DNA of 64,000 nt. It comes from Paenibacillus nanensis (lineage in GTDB: Bacteria > Bacillota > Bacilli > Paenibacillales > Paenibacillaceae). The position numbers and the translations under genes are program-made. Location: assembly GCF_003583765.1 (NCBI RefSeq), contig NZ_QXQA01000019.1, forward strand, positions 1 to 64,000, given 5' to 3'. The notes beneath the pieces are model-generated. The model was not told the origin of the DNA, ran no database searches, and saw only the letters and a list, made by a program, of their open reading frames with translations. Positions 47,155 through 56,692 of the stretch are shown here, one piece after another (positions within the stretch are counted from its first letter, which is position 1; the number at the start of each line of letters is the position of its first letter).

Positions 47155-49821
47155 TTAATACTCCCTTATCCTAATAATAATTCCATCCGCCTCTTCTAAC
47201 AAAGCCTCAATATTAATTTCATCAGAATAACCTTCTGGAACCACAATATCCAAAATTCTATTCTTATACTTAACAAATTCTCTATCAATATATATTTGGG
47301 TAGATTGCAATTCATCCAAATGGTCCAGGAGTTTTCTAGTTACAATATCGCTACTTTTGTATGATCGTGGATCAATTGATTTTACGCTAACTACTTGCCC
47401 ATCTTTTTGAAAATCAATTGTTTCGAAATATCCGCCTCGTTCCTTTCCAATATGAAACCAGTCATCATATACATCTTCAGCAAGATACTCCTCGATAAAC
47501 TCACCTCTTTGAGTTGAAGTCAAGGTTCCCCATACATAGGGGGAAGTACTTGAACGAACGCCTTGTTCTACAACTTCCTCTGCAATCATTTTAAAAAAAT
47601 TTAATCTCGTTATCTTCTTCTTAACATTTGTCGCTCGTTTTTTAACTCCTTCCCAATAATCTTGGGATTCCAATTGTATAACTGTAGGACTTTCAAAAGG
47701 CGAATGCTCAAATTCAAAGTGACCGGATGGATCAGTATATCTCAAAGGATTGTTCTTTACATACTTATAAAGATTCAACGAGAGAGGATCAACTATTTCT
47801 CCTTTATACGTATCCTCACTAACAAACCGTCCAATCTCCGGTTGGTAGTACCTCGCACGCGCATAAGTAAGCCCGCTAGTATAATCATATCCCAGACCAG
47901 TGTAACCATAAAGATTATCCGGACCCGGCCAGTTCGGATCAAACTTCTTGTCGTCTAAGACGACACCAAACTCGTCGTAGTGGTAACGGGACGAGACACG
48001 GCCGTCTTGTTCGATCAGGCCAAGCGTGCTGCCTAATGCGTCTGTCAGGTACCACAGCGTCTTCGGCGCTCCCGCGTTTGTGCCGCTTACACCCGTTGTT
48101 GGTTCCCAACCATTGTTGGCATCATAGGCCGGCAGATACGTGTAGGAGACGCGTTCGCCGCCTGCTCCATAGACGAAGGTTTCCTTCCATTCCGATGCGT
48201 TATCGCCTGTAATTTGAATGGCTTCCGGTAAAGCCATGCTCACATCATTCGTGAAGTAATACTCCTGATGCTTCTTCTTGTATTGATGCTCCCATCCATC
48301 GCGAGGGCCAGACGGATGTTCGATTGGATATGTCTCGGTCTCGTCTCCCCAGTCTTGTCCGCATTTCTTAGCTAGACCCGGCGGCACGAAGCCCGGTGGC
48401 ACGACATGATCACACTTATTACCATTACCGTTTCCATTACCGTTATTGCCGTTCCCATTACCATTGTTATTGCCATTTCCATTACCGTTTCCGTTGCCAT
48501 TATTGCCTTTACCGTTATTTCCATTATTGCCATTGCCTTTCGGACCATGTGCCAAATCCACGATCATGGAAATACGGTTATCATCGCCGTCATACGTGTA
48601 ACGCGTAATGTCGCCCGCTTCGTTTATATGTTGAATAAGGCGGTTTGCGCTGTTCCAAGCGTAAGATTCGAGCAGCTGTGGAACGCTTGGTTCGGACATT
48701 GCGGAAAGCTCTTCATCCTGTACCGCTGACAATCCTGTTTCTGTATAAACAGAGTCGGTTACAGCAGCATTCTCAGGGTTCGCAGCCTCTGGATCAGGCA
48801 GCAAATCTTCGATGGCCATAACGGGATCTGCCGCGTCGGTGACGCCCAATACTTTCAGCAGGTTACCCCTTGGATCATACGTGTAGTCCTTATAGTTCAA
48901 ACCATTCTGCCAACGAGTCAACTGATCGAGCGCGTTATAGGTGTATTGCTCCACATCCGACAAGTCGCCCCATGATGTCGCCTTCGTCAGACGATTACCG
49001 ACTTTGTCATAGCTATAGTTGGTCGTGATGGTAGATCCAGAGTCCCCGGCATTATATTTGCTTACAGTAATAAGCTGATTCAAAGCATCGTATGTGTACT
49101 CAGAAACAACTCTGCCGCCTTCCGCATCATCCTCATCATCTTCGCCTTCGATTCTTTCCATTCTTGTACGGTTGCCAAGAGGATCGTAAGCGTAGATAAG
49201 CTGTTCAACCGACTTACCCTGCTGATTGCGATGCGTTAGTTCTAACAACTGGCCCAGCTCGTTATAAACGTAGGTACTCATTGCTCCTGTCGGCAACGTC
49301 TTCGTGGTCAACATGCCGCGAGCATCATACTCATACGACGTACGGCGCCCCGCGCTGTCGATTACGCCTACAATACGATCCAGTAAATCCACTTCATAAT
49401 TTACGACACTGCCATCTGGATATGTCATGCTTTCCCGCTGGCCGTTCTCCGTCCAGGAATAACGAATGGTCTGACCGCGTCCATCCGTTACGCTTGTTAA
49501 CCTCGACAACAAATCGTACGTATAGGAAGTCGTTCCTGTTGAGTCGACCATAGATGTGCGACGGCCCAGTTTATCGTATGTGTAAGACACCGAAGCTCCG
49601 TCCTGATAATTGATGCCGACGAGACGGCTCGCGAGGTCATACTCGTAACCAGTTGTTGTTTGATCAGGATTTGTTACGCTCGTCACATTACCCATGCCAT
49701 CATACAGCAAGGAAGTCACCTGACCAAGCGGGTCCATCTCCAATTTCAATCGGCTGAGCAAATCATATTCATAAACCGTCGTTCGGCCTTCCGCATCCGT
49801 TTTCGAGCGCAAGTTGCCCAT
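47155..49821 (-). CDS. RHS/YD-repeat protein with C-terminal toxin domain, 5'-truncated (probable pseudogene)
   Basis: From the first ATG, 888 residues; the frame is open to 49896. About 1-320: YD repeats (YEYDLLSRL, YTYDKLGRR, YEYDARGML). About 427-468: Gly/Asn tract. About 560-701: RHS core, ending NLYKYVKNNPLRYTDPSG. From 702: a 187-residue AT-rich tip with E774 (RGEFIEEY), D803 and K814 (ETIDF ... VVSVKSID), suggestive of a PD-(D/E)XK nuclease. There is no signal peptide or N-terminal wall domain and no start with an SD: the repeat sequence begins 9 nt after the methyltransferase stop. So it is probably a truncated cassette; the tip and immunity gene are intact. Confidence 0.85.
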   Translation of the reverse strand: MGNLRSKTDAEGRTTVYEYDLLSRLKLEMDPLGQVTSLLYDGMGNVTSVTNPDQTTTGYEYDLASRLVGINYQDGASVSYTYDKLGRRTSMVDSTGTTSYTYDLLSRLTSVTDGRGQTIRYSWTENGQRESMTYPDGSVVNYEVDLLDRIVGVIDSAGRRTSYEYDARGMLTTKTLPTGAMSTYVYNELGQLLELTHRNQQGKSVEQLIYAYDPLGNRTRMERIEGEDDEDDAEGGRVVSEYTYDALNQLITVSKYNAGDSGSTITTNYSYDKVGNRLTKATSWGDLSDVEQYTYNALDQLTRWQNGLNYKDYTYDPRGNLLKVLGVTDAADPVMAIEDLLPDPEAANPENAAVTDSVYTETGLSAVQDEELSAMSEPSVPQLLESYAWNSANRLIQHINEAGDITRYTYDGDDNRISMIVDLAHGPKGNGNNGNNGKGNNGNGNGNGNGNNNGNGNGNNGNGNGNGNKCDHVVPPGFVPPGLAKKCGQDWGDETETYPIEHPSGPRDGWEHQYKKKHQEYYFTNDVSMALPEAIQITGDNASEWKETFVYGAGGERVSYTYLPAYDANNGWEPTTGVSGTNAGAPKTLWYLTDALGSTLGLIEQDGRVSSRYHYDEFGVVLDDKKFDPNWPGPDNLYGYTGLGYDYTSGLTYARARYYQPEIGRFVSEDTYKGEIVDPLSLNLYKYVKNNPLRYTDPSGHFEFEHSPFESPTVIQLESQDYWEGVKKRATNVKKKITRLNFFKMIAEEVVEQGVRSSTSPYVWGTLTSTQRGEFIEEYLAEDVYDDWFHIGKERGGYFETIDFQKDGQVVSVKSIDPRSYKSSDIVTRKLLDHLDELQSTQIYIDREFVKYKNRILDIVVPEGYSDEINIEALLEEADGIIIRIREY
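48417..48542. repeat. Low-complexity Gly/Asn-coding tract inside the RHS gene
   Basis: Imperfect 6-bp repeats (ATTACC, GTTTCC, GTTGCC on the plus strand) encode about 42 residues made almost only of glycine and asparagine. The homologous remnant at 45719-45961 has only a few of these codons, so the tract changes length, as expected from slippage. Confidence 0.85.
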
Positions 49822-49908
49822 AGCGTCATAGGTATAGGTTGTCGCGTCGCCGTTCGCATTTATAACCGAAACGAGACGTCCAAGCGCATCATATGCTTAA
49901 TAATCACC

Positions 49909-50643
49909 TTACTTCTTCTCTGCCGAAATGATTAAAAACATCGGTCTCCGGACTTCATCCTTCATGCCGGGAATCGCGTTCATCATTTCCTCTGTCGGCA
50001 TCGGTTCCTTGACCGCTTTGACGGATAATCCCGATTGAATGACGTCGTTGATATACGTTGAAAAGGTGCGGTGGTATTTGATGACGTTATCCGTCAAAAA
50101 TGAAGTTTGACGCACACTCTCCGATTGATAATGGTCCACCGGCCAATGCAGGCGGTTCCCCTGATCATCATAATGCCAGTCTTGTTCGTGCCGGGCGGTG
50201 AAGATCGGATGCTCAACGGAGAAAATGAAGGCTCCACCGGGCTTTAGGCACGCATAGACCTTTTGGCAAATCGCCTCAAACGACTCGATATAATGGAAAG
50301 CTAGTGAGCTAATGACCACATCAAATGATGCGTCTGGAAAATCGATGTCTTCAATCGCAGCCTTCATGTATGTAATAGACGGGTCATCGGTCATTTCGCG
50401 AGCTTTTTGCAGCATGTTTTCGGATAAATCCACGCCGACGACAGAACTTGCTTGCTGCTCCCGAGCGTACCGGCAATGCCAGCCGAAGCCGCAGCCTAAA
50501 TCCAGTACGCGTTTATTTCGCAAGTCAGGCAATAATGCCCTTAACACATGCCATTCTCCGGCTGCTTCGAGCCCCTCGACCGACCTTGGCATTTGTTCAT
50601 AGGCAGAAAAAAATTCGTTATCGTCATATTTGTTTTGTTTCAT
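49909..50643 (-). CDS. Class I SAM-dependent methyltransferase
   Basis: 244 residues from ATG 50643 (AAGGGAG upstream; a longer frame adds 18). SAM motif I VLDLGCGFGWHC (46-57), motif II VVGVDLSENML, motif III ASFDVVISSLAFHYIE and LKPGGAFIFSVEHP. The methyltransferase 11/UbiE-like fold with the SVEHPIFTARHEQDW insertion resembles methyltransferases often annotated as small-molecule types; substrate unknown. Complete; 9 nt after its stop the truncated RHS gene begins, marking a recombination junction. Confidence 0.85.
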   Translation of the reverse strand: MKQNKYDDNEFFSAYEQMPRSVEGLEAAGEWHVLRALLPDLRNKRVLDLGCGFGWHCRYAREQQASSVVGVDLSENMLQKAREMTDDPSITYMKAAIEDIDFPDASFDVVISSLAFHYIESFEAICQKVYACLKPGGAFIFSVEHPIFTARHEQDWHYDDQGNRLHWPVDHYQSESVRQTSFLTDNVIKYHRTFSTYINDVIQSGLSVKAVKEPMPTEEMMNAIPGMKDEVRRPMFLIISAEKK

Positions 50644-50704
50644 TGTATTTTTAGCTCCCTTACTCATGGAATCTATCGGGAAAACCATAAGAATCATTGC
50701 AAAA

Positions 50705-50926
50705 CTATAATATCCTAAATAATAAAAGGTAACTCAAGCTAACCCCTGCCATCAATAGTAACTTCATGCTGTCGGGAAATTTTTTTAACCTTGAGATAGC
50801 GGCTATCATGACAATGCAGGCTATAAACAGCAAACTGTCTCCTAGCCTCCCGAATGAGGCTAAAACAATACAAAGAAACACGGTAGTGACCAGCAAGTAA
50901 AATCCCTTCTTATAGACACCGCGCAT
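50705..50926 (-). CDS. Small hydrophobic membrane protein
   Basis: 73 residues with two or three membrane helices (FYLLVTTVFLCIVLASF, LLFIACIVMIAAIS, LLLMAGVSLSYLLLF). A GGGAGTG site lies 8 nt before the ATG. Not recognised as a family member. It ends 61 bp before the methyltransferase start and may be cotranscribed with it. Confidence 0.6.
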   Translation of the reverse strand: MRGVYKKGFYLLVTTVFLCIVLASFGRLGDSLLFIACIVMIAAISRLKKFPDSMKLLLMAGVSLSYLLLFRIL

Positions 50927-51054
50927 GATGGCACACTCCCAGAATAAAATTTGCTGGCCACATCGTCTTATATCCCTTAAACGCCCTTATCATTTTATCA
51001 TGCCAGCTTTCTTAAAATGTACCGCTGCCTACCATAATTTACAACCAACTCTAC

Positions 51055-51090
51055 AACAAAAATACCCCAACCGCATAACGGCTGGGATAT
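51055..51090 (-). terminator. Terminator of the rhamnogalacturonan operon
   Basis: ATACCCCAACCG (51062-51073) pairs with CGGCTGGGATAT (51079-51090), allowing G-T pairs, around a 5-nt loop; TTTTTGTTG follows on the minus strand. Eight bp past the PL11 lyase stop. Confidence 0.75.
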
Positions 51091-51097
51091 CTTTGTC

Positions 51098-53326
51098 TCA
51101 CACACTATTTACATTCCCCGCTCTCTCCACCCTAGGCGCATAGAACTGCGGAAGCGGCACCGCCGCCCAGTCGATATCCGATGCGAGATAAAAGCTCGGA
51201 TAACAAGGCTGGTTGTAAACGACGTTCTGCCATGCGACGCCTACGCGGTACTGCGCGTCATGCATGAGCGTATACAGCTTGCGGTCGGTAACCTCCGTGC
51301 TTACGTAGATGCGGATAGCGGAGCTGTCCGCCGTCCGCACGAGGAGCTCCTCCCGCCAATCGCCGAAAATATCCGCAACGAGGCAAGGGTTGCCCTTCGT
51401 GCCGTTATTGGAGCAGCAGCCATCGGCCGTAAGCAGCCTGCCGCGCTTCCAATCGTCGATGACGACCGGCTGATCGAATGAACCGCTAATAATTTGGGTG
51501 GTCATGTTGGCCGCCCATCTAATGTTCATGTTGGTGCCGGGAACTCTCCGGTCAATCTGCTCGCCCTTCGCCGTCATTAAACCGAACGTCTGCTGGCTGT
51601 GAATGTCCTCGCTCGACCATGTCTGCAAGCCGCGATAAGCCGGGTCCACCTGGCCGATCATGCCGCGTCCCACATCGCCGGTAGCGGGAGCGCCGCAGAG
51701 CACCTCCCCCGTCCGGGCATCCCGAAGCGTATAGCCGTAAGGCACTCCCGCACCGCCTTCGTGCACCATAAAGATCTCCAGCCCCGGACGGTCCGGATCG
51801 ATATCCGCGACATGCAGCGCATCGCCGTGGCCAAGCTTTACCGTCTTGCCCGTGGCTCTGCTGCCTTCGGGCATGACCCCCGTCGAGCTGTACAGAATCG
51901 TCCCGTCATGGTCGATCGTCGCCGCGCCGTAAATGATTTCATGACAGCCGTCGCCATCGACATCCGCTATGCTTAAGGAATGCGCCCCCTGCCTCGCAAG
52001 CGTTCCGAACGCTTCGTTTCGTCCATCCTGCAGATGGAGCGTATCCTTGAACGGGTTATTCATTGTCACCCAACCGCTGTCCACAAACCACTGCTCCTGC
52101 AGATGACCGCCGTCCCAATAGTAAGCGGCGACCGTCGACCTGGTGTAGTAGCCCCGGGCGAAGACGGCGAATGGTTTCCTTCCGTCCAAGTACGCCACAC
52201 CTGCAAGGAAACGATCGACCCGATTGCCTGGCTCGAGCCGGTTCCACGAATAATCGCCCCACATCAATCCGCCGTCATGCCGGCCGGGCTTGTAGCGGAT
52301 CGTCTCCAGCTCCTTCCCCGTCTCGCCCTGGAACACGGTCAAATATTCAGGGCCCGACAGCACAAAACCTTCTACCGCCCGTAAATTGTTGCGGCTGCTT
52401 CGGCTCGGCGCATAGACGTCCATGAAATAATCCGCGAGCTGCTCCGCATCCCCTCGAGATAACGGGTAACGGTACCGCTTCTCGATCCCGAAGCACGCCT
52501 CCAGCGTATCCGGCCAATGTCCGGCCGCGACCTCCTCGTGCTTATGCCAGCCCAGAAACAGCTCAACAATATGCTCGTAATAATCCGAGCTGCTCATCCG
52601 GTAGTCATCCTGATGCGAATACCCTTCAGCCGCGTCTTCCGGCAGCATCGTAATGTACGTTTCCGACACCGCCCTCCCTTGATCGTCATACCGGATGACC
52701 TTCGTGCCTGGTGCCGTCTTCATCATCAGCTCCGCCTTGCCGTCGCCGTCGAAATCGTAAACCAGAAACTGTGTATAGTGAGCGCCGGCCCGAATGTTTA
52801 CGCCAAGGTCAATCCGGTAGAGCAGCGTCCCGTTGAGCCTGTAACAATCGATGTAGGCAGGTCCGGTGTAGCCGGAATGAGAGTTGTCCTTGGCATTCGA
52901 CGGATTCCACTTGACGAAAAATTCATATTGCCCGTCGCCATCGACATCCCCCACGCTCATGTCGTTAGCGGAGTAGCTGTAGGCTTCTCCCTTCGGCGTA
53001 ATCCCATCCGCCGGCTTTCGCAGCGGAATTTCGCAATACCCGTCCTTCCAAGGGGTTACAGTGGCGCTCCGGTCCGTCTCCAATCCGTTCACAGCGGCAC
53101 AAACGTAATACTCCGAGGACGCCGTCCCGCTTCTGTCCAAATAATTCGTGCTGTCCGTCACGGCCGCTATCCTGCCGCCATCCCGATAGACATGGAATTC
53201 GGTGCCGATTAGACCCCGGTCGGAATAGCCGGCCGCTTCGTTTCCAAGCAGTCTCCAGCTAAGGAACACGCCCTCGGACGTCGTAACCGCAACCAATCCC
53301 CGATCCAAATATTCCAGCTGTATCAA
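51098..53326 (-). CDS. Rhamnogalacturonan lyase, PL11 family (YesW/YesX-like)
   Basis: Cleaves the rhamnose-galacturonate backbone of pectin rhamnogalacturonan I by beta-elimination. 742 residues, no signal peptide, so probably cytoplasmic like B. subtilis YesX (exo-acting). N-terminal fibronectin-like domain (about 1-90), then an eight-bladed propeller with calcium-binding turns: GDVDGDGQYEF, YDFDGDGKAEL, ADVDGDGCHEI, and conserved PL11 segments (NIRAGAHYTQF, GGLMWGDYSWNR, GRGMIGQVDP, DGCCSNNGTKGNPCLVADIFGDWREEL in parts). TTG start with GGGAGGGAG before it. Last gene of the operon. Confidence 0.93.
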   Translation of the reverse strand: MIQLEYLDRGLVAVTTSEGVFLSWRLLGNEAAGYSDRGLIGTEFHVYRDGGRIAAVTDSTNYLDRSGTASSEYYVCAAVNGLETDRSATVTPWKDGYCEIPLRKPADGITPKGEAYSYSANDMSVGDVDGDGQYEFFVKWNPSNAKDNSHSGYTGPAYIDCYRLNGTLLYRIDLGVNIRAGAHYTQFLVYDFDGDGKAELMMKTAPGTKVIRYDDQGRAVSETYITMLPEDAAEGYSHQDDYRMSSSDYYEHIVELFLGWHKHEEVAAGHWPDTLEACFGIEKRYRYPLSRGDAEQLADYFMDVYAPSRSSRNNLRAVEGFVLSGPEYLTVFQGETGKELETIRYKPGRHDGGLMWGDYSWNRLEPGNRVDRFLAGVAYLDGRKPFAVFARGYYTRSTVAAYYWDGGHLQEQWFVDSGWVTMNNPFKDTLHLQDGRNEAFGTLARQGAHSLSIADVDGDGCHEIIYGAATIDHDGTILYSSTGVMPEGSRATGKTVKLGHGDALHVADIDPDRPGLEIFMVHEGGAGVPYGYTLRDARTGEVLCGAPATGDVGRGMIGQVDPAYRGLQTWSSEDIHSQQTFGLMTAKGEQIDRRVPGTNMNIRWAANMTTQIISGSFDQPVVIDDWKRGRLLTADGCCSNNGTKGNPCLVADIFGDWREELLVRTADSSAIRIYVSTEVTDRKLYTLMHDAQYRVGVAWQNVVYNQPCYPSFYLASDIDWAAVPLPQFYAPRVERAGNVNSV

Positions 53327-53365
53327 CGTACTCTCCCTCCCCTCCCGTAGTCAATAAGCTCTTCA

Positions 53366-55966
53366 TCATACGGACACCCTCGGTTCAATCGATTCCGGCA
53401 AGTATTCTCCGATCAACGCCAAGCAGACGATCGCATTGATCGACCATTGCGAGACGGTATTCGTCGAGATCCAAGGAATCTCGCGAATTTCCCGGACATA
53501 CTCCTGACGAGGCACCTCCTGCGTCTCCAAAGGAATGTCCACGCTCCAGTTATAGGGACTCCGCAGCAGGAAATCCCACGCCTGCTTGGCAAGCTCCCCA
53601 TCGTTTAGCCGGTTCGCAGCAAACGCCATCTTGGCGGTAGACAGCATCGGGATGTTCCAGTCTTTGCCCTGCAGCGCGCCGTTCGTCCGGCGGATCTTCT
53701 CCTCCTTCGGCAGATTGTAGAACTCCCCGTACTCCGTCAGCATCGCGTCCCATTCCGGATCCTGCAGCAAATCCGCCATTTCCGCCCACACCTGCGCGCC
53801 GCCCATACAGATCATTAGGTGATGCCCGTAATTTTCATGGCTCATAAAGAACAGCTCGCCTGTCTTCGGCTCGTACCCGAAGACGGGACCGGTGAGCAGC
53901 CGGTGCGGCATTTGCTTCAAGCATGCAAGGCCTCTGAGCATTTTATCCCGATAGGACGTATCCTCATAACGCTCCCATTGCACAAGCCAATTCGAGCAGA
54001 AGGCCGCCCAATCCGGTCCGCTGCGCGTATGCGTCGGGAACTCGTCTTTTGCAAAATACGCCCGCATCGGATCCAGCCGAAGCGTCGCATAGTCGGCATC
54101 CTTGACCTCGTCCATAATGTCGCCGATCCGTTCATCAGCCGTTAAGTAATAATAAAATTTATGAAGCCCCGCCATGCCGATCCGCGCTTCCTTGCAGCCG
54201 CAGCCCCAGTGCAGCACGTTGTGTCTGGAGCCGAGACCGGCATATTCGCCGATATGGTAGACATCCACCTCGCTTGTATGACGAGTCATCGCCTCTGCAA
54301 GCCGAAAAATATCGGCCCGGCCGGAACGAAGGAACATATACCAGAGCCAAATGTTCGGAGCCAGCTCGGTATTCTGCCAAGCGCACCCGCCGATATCGTA
54401 ACGCCAGGTGTGGCGCACCGGATCGTAGCTGTGCATCACATCTCCGTAATCCCAGAAGCCATACCAGCGGCGCTGCTCGATCTCGTCTTGATAGAACCCG
54501 ATCAAACGCTCCAGCGTATCCTCGATTTGCGACTTTACGGGCGTAGACCGGTCAGGGAGGCTCCAGAGGCCGAGCGCCCTCGTCTCGTGATAGCGGGCAG
54601 GCTCGCAGACAAGCAGCGGCGGCGACTCCTTCTCCCGCACCATGGCATCGAGCGTGTCATGATTCGGTGTGCTCACGCAGCACCATAGCGTTAATTCGCT
54701 CGTGTTCCCGACGCCATACGGCGTGCTGCGGAGCTCATCCGCGCCTTCATAGCAGGAAAGGACATGGGTCTCGGTATCATAATGACGAAGATCCATAGCC
54801 GGAGCGTCCGGTGACCAGAACCAAGCGGTTAATACGGCTTCGTCCCCCGCTAAGCCGGCCGCTTCAAGGGCGGACGGGCACTTCTCCCAGAAGCGGCGAG
54901 CCCCTACCGCTAGACCGCCCCCTTCTCCTCCGGCGTACAGCAATCCGCCGGATCTCCTTCCGGATGCAGGACGAATCCAGCTGCAGCCTTCTTTCGTTCG
55001 TTTCAGGATCGTATAAGAATCGGAAGAGCTCTGGACCAGCTTGAAATCCCCCCATTCCGGGGAATCGTCCAGAAGCGCCTGCAGTCCGGCGTCCTGCTCC
55101 TCGTCAAGGGAAATCGACGCGCCCGCGGTTTGCCGCTCATAGAGCTCCCGCTGTCTCTCGGGCAAACGAAAGGTCATCAGCCCTTTGGGCGATTCGCCGA
55201 ACCACCCCGTATCGCCCGCAATCCGGACATGACGGTTGAATAGCGGGCCTTCCATTGGAACCGAGAACCGGATGCCGAGCCCTTTCAAAAAGTCCTGATG
55301 AGGGTTCCCATCATAGAGAAAGGTATGCACGATACGAATCGACGCCTGCTCCGCATGGAAAACAAACCGCACCGTAAACGGCAGCCACTTTCGCCCGCCC
55401 CCGGGCGCTTGATGACGCCCCTGAACTTTAACCACCGCGCGGATCGGGCCGTTTTGTTCCACCGTTGTTTTCTCAATGACGCCTTGAAGCGTCTCTTCCA
55501 CAATTGTTTTCTTGCCCGAAGTGGCATGATGCTCCTCGCGCATGCCGACCAGCTTGCCGTCCGAGCATACGGCACTTCCGCCAATAAGAATCTCACGGAT
55601 AACGGATGTGCCCGATCGCCCCAATCGGCAGACGATAGCACCGGTATCGACTTCAATATAGTCGGCGGCTTCCTTTACGGTTAGCCCTGCTGTAGAGGGA
55701 ACACCGTGCCCCTTCTCCAGCGTATACCCGTCCTCCAAATCCGCCTGAAAAGATGCCGCATGAGCCGTCCACTTCACGCTGCCATCCGGCCAATAGGCCA
55801 TCGGCCAGCTTTGCACCGGCACGCTTTCCCCATTACTCCCGCGCAGCTTAAGCGGCTCGTTCCGGTCCAGCTCTCCCTGCTTCCACGGCACGCCCCATGT
55901 GACGCCCGCAGGCAGGGTTGGCCGCTCTTCCAGCCAAGACAATGCCGCATTCCCGTTCGCGCTCAT
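53366..55966 (-). CDS. Exo-rhamnogalacturonan lyase-like protein (PL26/PcRGLX type)
   Basis: 866 residues, no signal peptide. N-terminal beta region beginning PAGVTWGVPWKQGE and WPDGSVKWTAHA (RIFT-barrel type), a middle beta domain, and an alpha-barrel domain (about 480-850) with RRWYGFWDYGDVMHSYD, YDIGGCAWQNTE, HWGCGCKEARIGMAGLHKFYYY in parts, and MSHENYGHHLMICMGG. This layout matches the exo-rhamnogalacturonan lyase family described from Penicillium (PcRGLX). Assignment by memory of the family and by context; catalytic residues not verified. ATG lies 4 nt after the DUF1961 stop, SD GGGGGAT. Confidence 0.8.
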   Translation of the reverse strand: MSANGNAALSWLEERPTLPAGVTWGVPWKQGELDRNEPLKLRGSNGESVPVQSWPMAYWPDGSVKWTAHAASFQADLEDGYTLEKGHGVPSTAGLTVKEAADYIEVDTGAIVCRLGRSGTSVIREILIGGSAVCSDGKLVGMREEHHATSGKKTIVEETLQGVIEKTTVEQNGPIRAVVKVQGRHQAPGGGRKWLPFTVRFVFHAEQASIRIVHTFLYDGNPHQDFLKGLGIRFSVPMEGPLFNRHVRIAGDTGWFGESPKGLMTFRLPERQRELYERQTAGASISLDEEQDAGLQALLDDSPEWGDFKLVQSSSDSYTILKRTKEGCSWIRPASGRRSGGLLYAGGEGGGLAVGARRFWEKCPSALEAAGLAGDEAVLTAWFWSPDAPAMDLRHYDTETHVLSCYEGADELRSTPYGVGNTSELTLWCCVSTPNHDTLDAMVREKESPPLLVCEPARYHETRALGLWSLPDRSTPVKSQIEDTLERLIGFYQDEIEQRRWYGFWDYGDVMHSYDPVRHTWRYDIGGCAWQNTELAPNIWLWYMFLRSGRADIFRLAEAMTRHTSEVDVYHIGEYAGLGSRHNVLHWGCGCKEARIGMAGLHKFYYYLTADERIGDIMDEVKDADYATLRLDPMRAYFAKDEFPTHTRSGPDWAAFCSNWLVQWERYEDTSYRDKMLRGLACLKQMPHRLLTGPVFGYEPKTGELFFMSHENYGHHLMICMGGAQVWAEMADLLQDPEWDAMLTEYGEFYNLPKEEKIRRTNGALQGKDWNIPMLSTAKMAFAANRLNDGELAKQAWDFLLRSPYNWSVDIPLETQEVPRQEYVREIREIPWISTNTVSQWSINAIVCLALIGEYLPESIEPRVSV

Positions 55967-55970
55967 CTCA

Positions 55971-56672
55971 TCATCCCCCGTTCATGCTCTTTCGTTGATA
56001 CACCTCGAAATCGGAATACTCCGCAATTAACGGCGCCATCTGCCGAAACCCGATTTTCCCGCCGTCCAGCACCGGGCCATATGTCGCCCCATCGTCAACA
56101 AAATGAAAGAGAAGAAGATCATCGATATAAAACCGGATATGCGGACCGCTCTTTACGACTTGCATCCGGTAAGGGGGATCGCAATCGGCGATGGACGGAA
56201 TCGGATCCGCGCCCTGGGCGGTAAGGTGGAAGCCATAGCTTTTGCGTAAATTGCAGGTTTGGAATCTGCGCTCGGAGGCGTAGCTTTTGCGGAAATAGGA
56301 AAGATGATAAGCGTTGATGTCTCCATGATGATACTGCTCATAGATTCCCGTTCTCGGTTGAAGCGCCGGATCGAATAAGTCTTCCCCGCCTCTGCCCGCC
56401 GCCGAGAAAAACAAAATGCAAAGCCCAGGCTGACGTATCGGCCAAAATTTCCACCGGATAACGATGTCGTCCGGGAACGTCTCGTGGCACCAGTACACGA
56501 TATTTGCGGCCTGCCCTTCCTGCGGATCCCTCCTGCTCTCCAGCCGCATCCGTCCTAGGGGGAAGCTGACCGCCCCGTCTCCTTCCATGACAAACGCCTT
56601 CACATCCTCCTCATGAGCCAGTGGATTCCGATATAGCAGTTCCCCGAGCTCCACATGTTCATGAACGGCCAA
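55971..56672 (-). CDS. yesU: DUF1961 family protein (YesU-like)
   Basis: 233 residues; concanavalin/jelly-roll fold of the DUF1961 family found in pectin loci (B. subtilis yesU). Aromatic strands that could bind carbohydrate include NIVYWCHETFPDDIVIRWKFWP, ILFFSAAGRGGEDLF, YHLSYFRKSYASERRF and IRFYIDDLLLFHF, each given in part. No signal peptide. TTG start with AAGGAG upstream. Probably helps degrade imported rhamnogalacturonan fragments; activity unknown. Confidence 0.85.
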   Translation of the reverse strand: MAVHEHVELGELLYRNPLAHEEDVKAFVMEGDGAVSFPLGRMRLESRRDPQEGQAANIVYWCHETFPDDIVIRWKFWPIRQPGLCILFFSAAGRGGEDLFDPALQPRTGIYEQYHHGDINAYHLSYFRKSYASERRFQTCNLRKSYGFHLTAQGADPIPSIADCDPPYRMQVVKSGPHIRFYIDDLLLFHFVDDGATYGPVLDGGKIGFRQMAPLIAEYSDFEVYQRKSMNGG

Positions 56673-56692
56673 ATCTCATCACTCCTTCCCTT

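Noticed and set aside
49860-49895. Tiny frame MMRLDVSFRL after the methyltransferase as a leader for the RHS gene
   Set aside because: Out of frame with the RHS protein and only 10 codons; no sign of programmed frameshifting.
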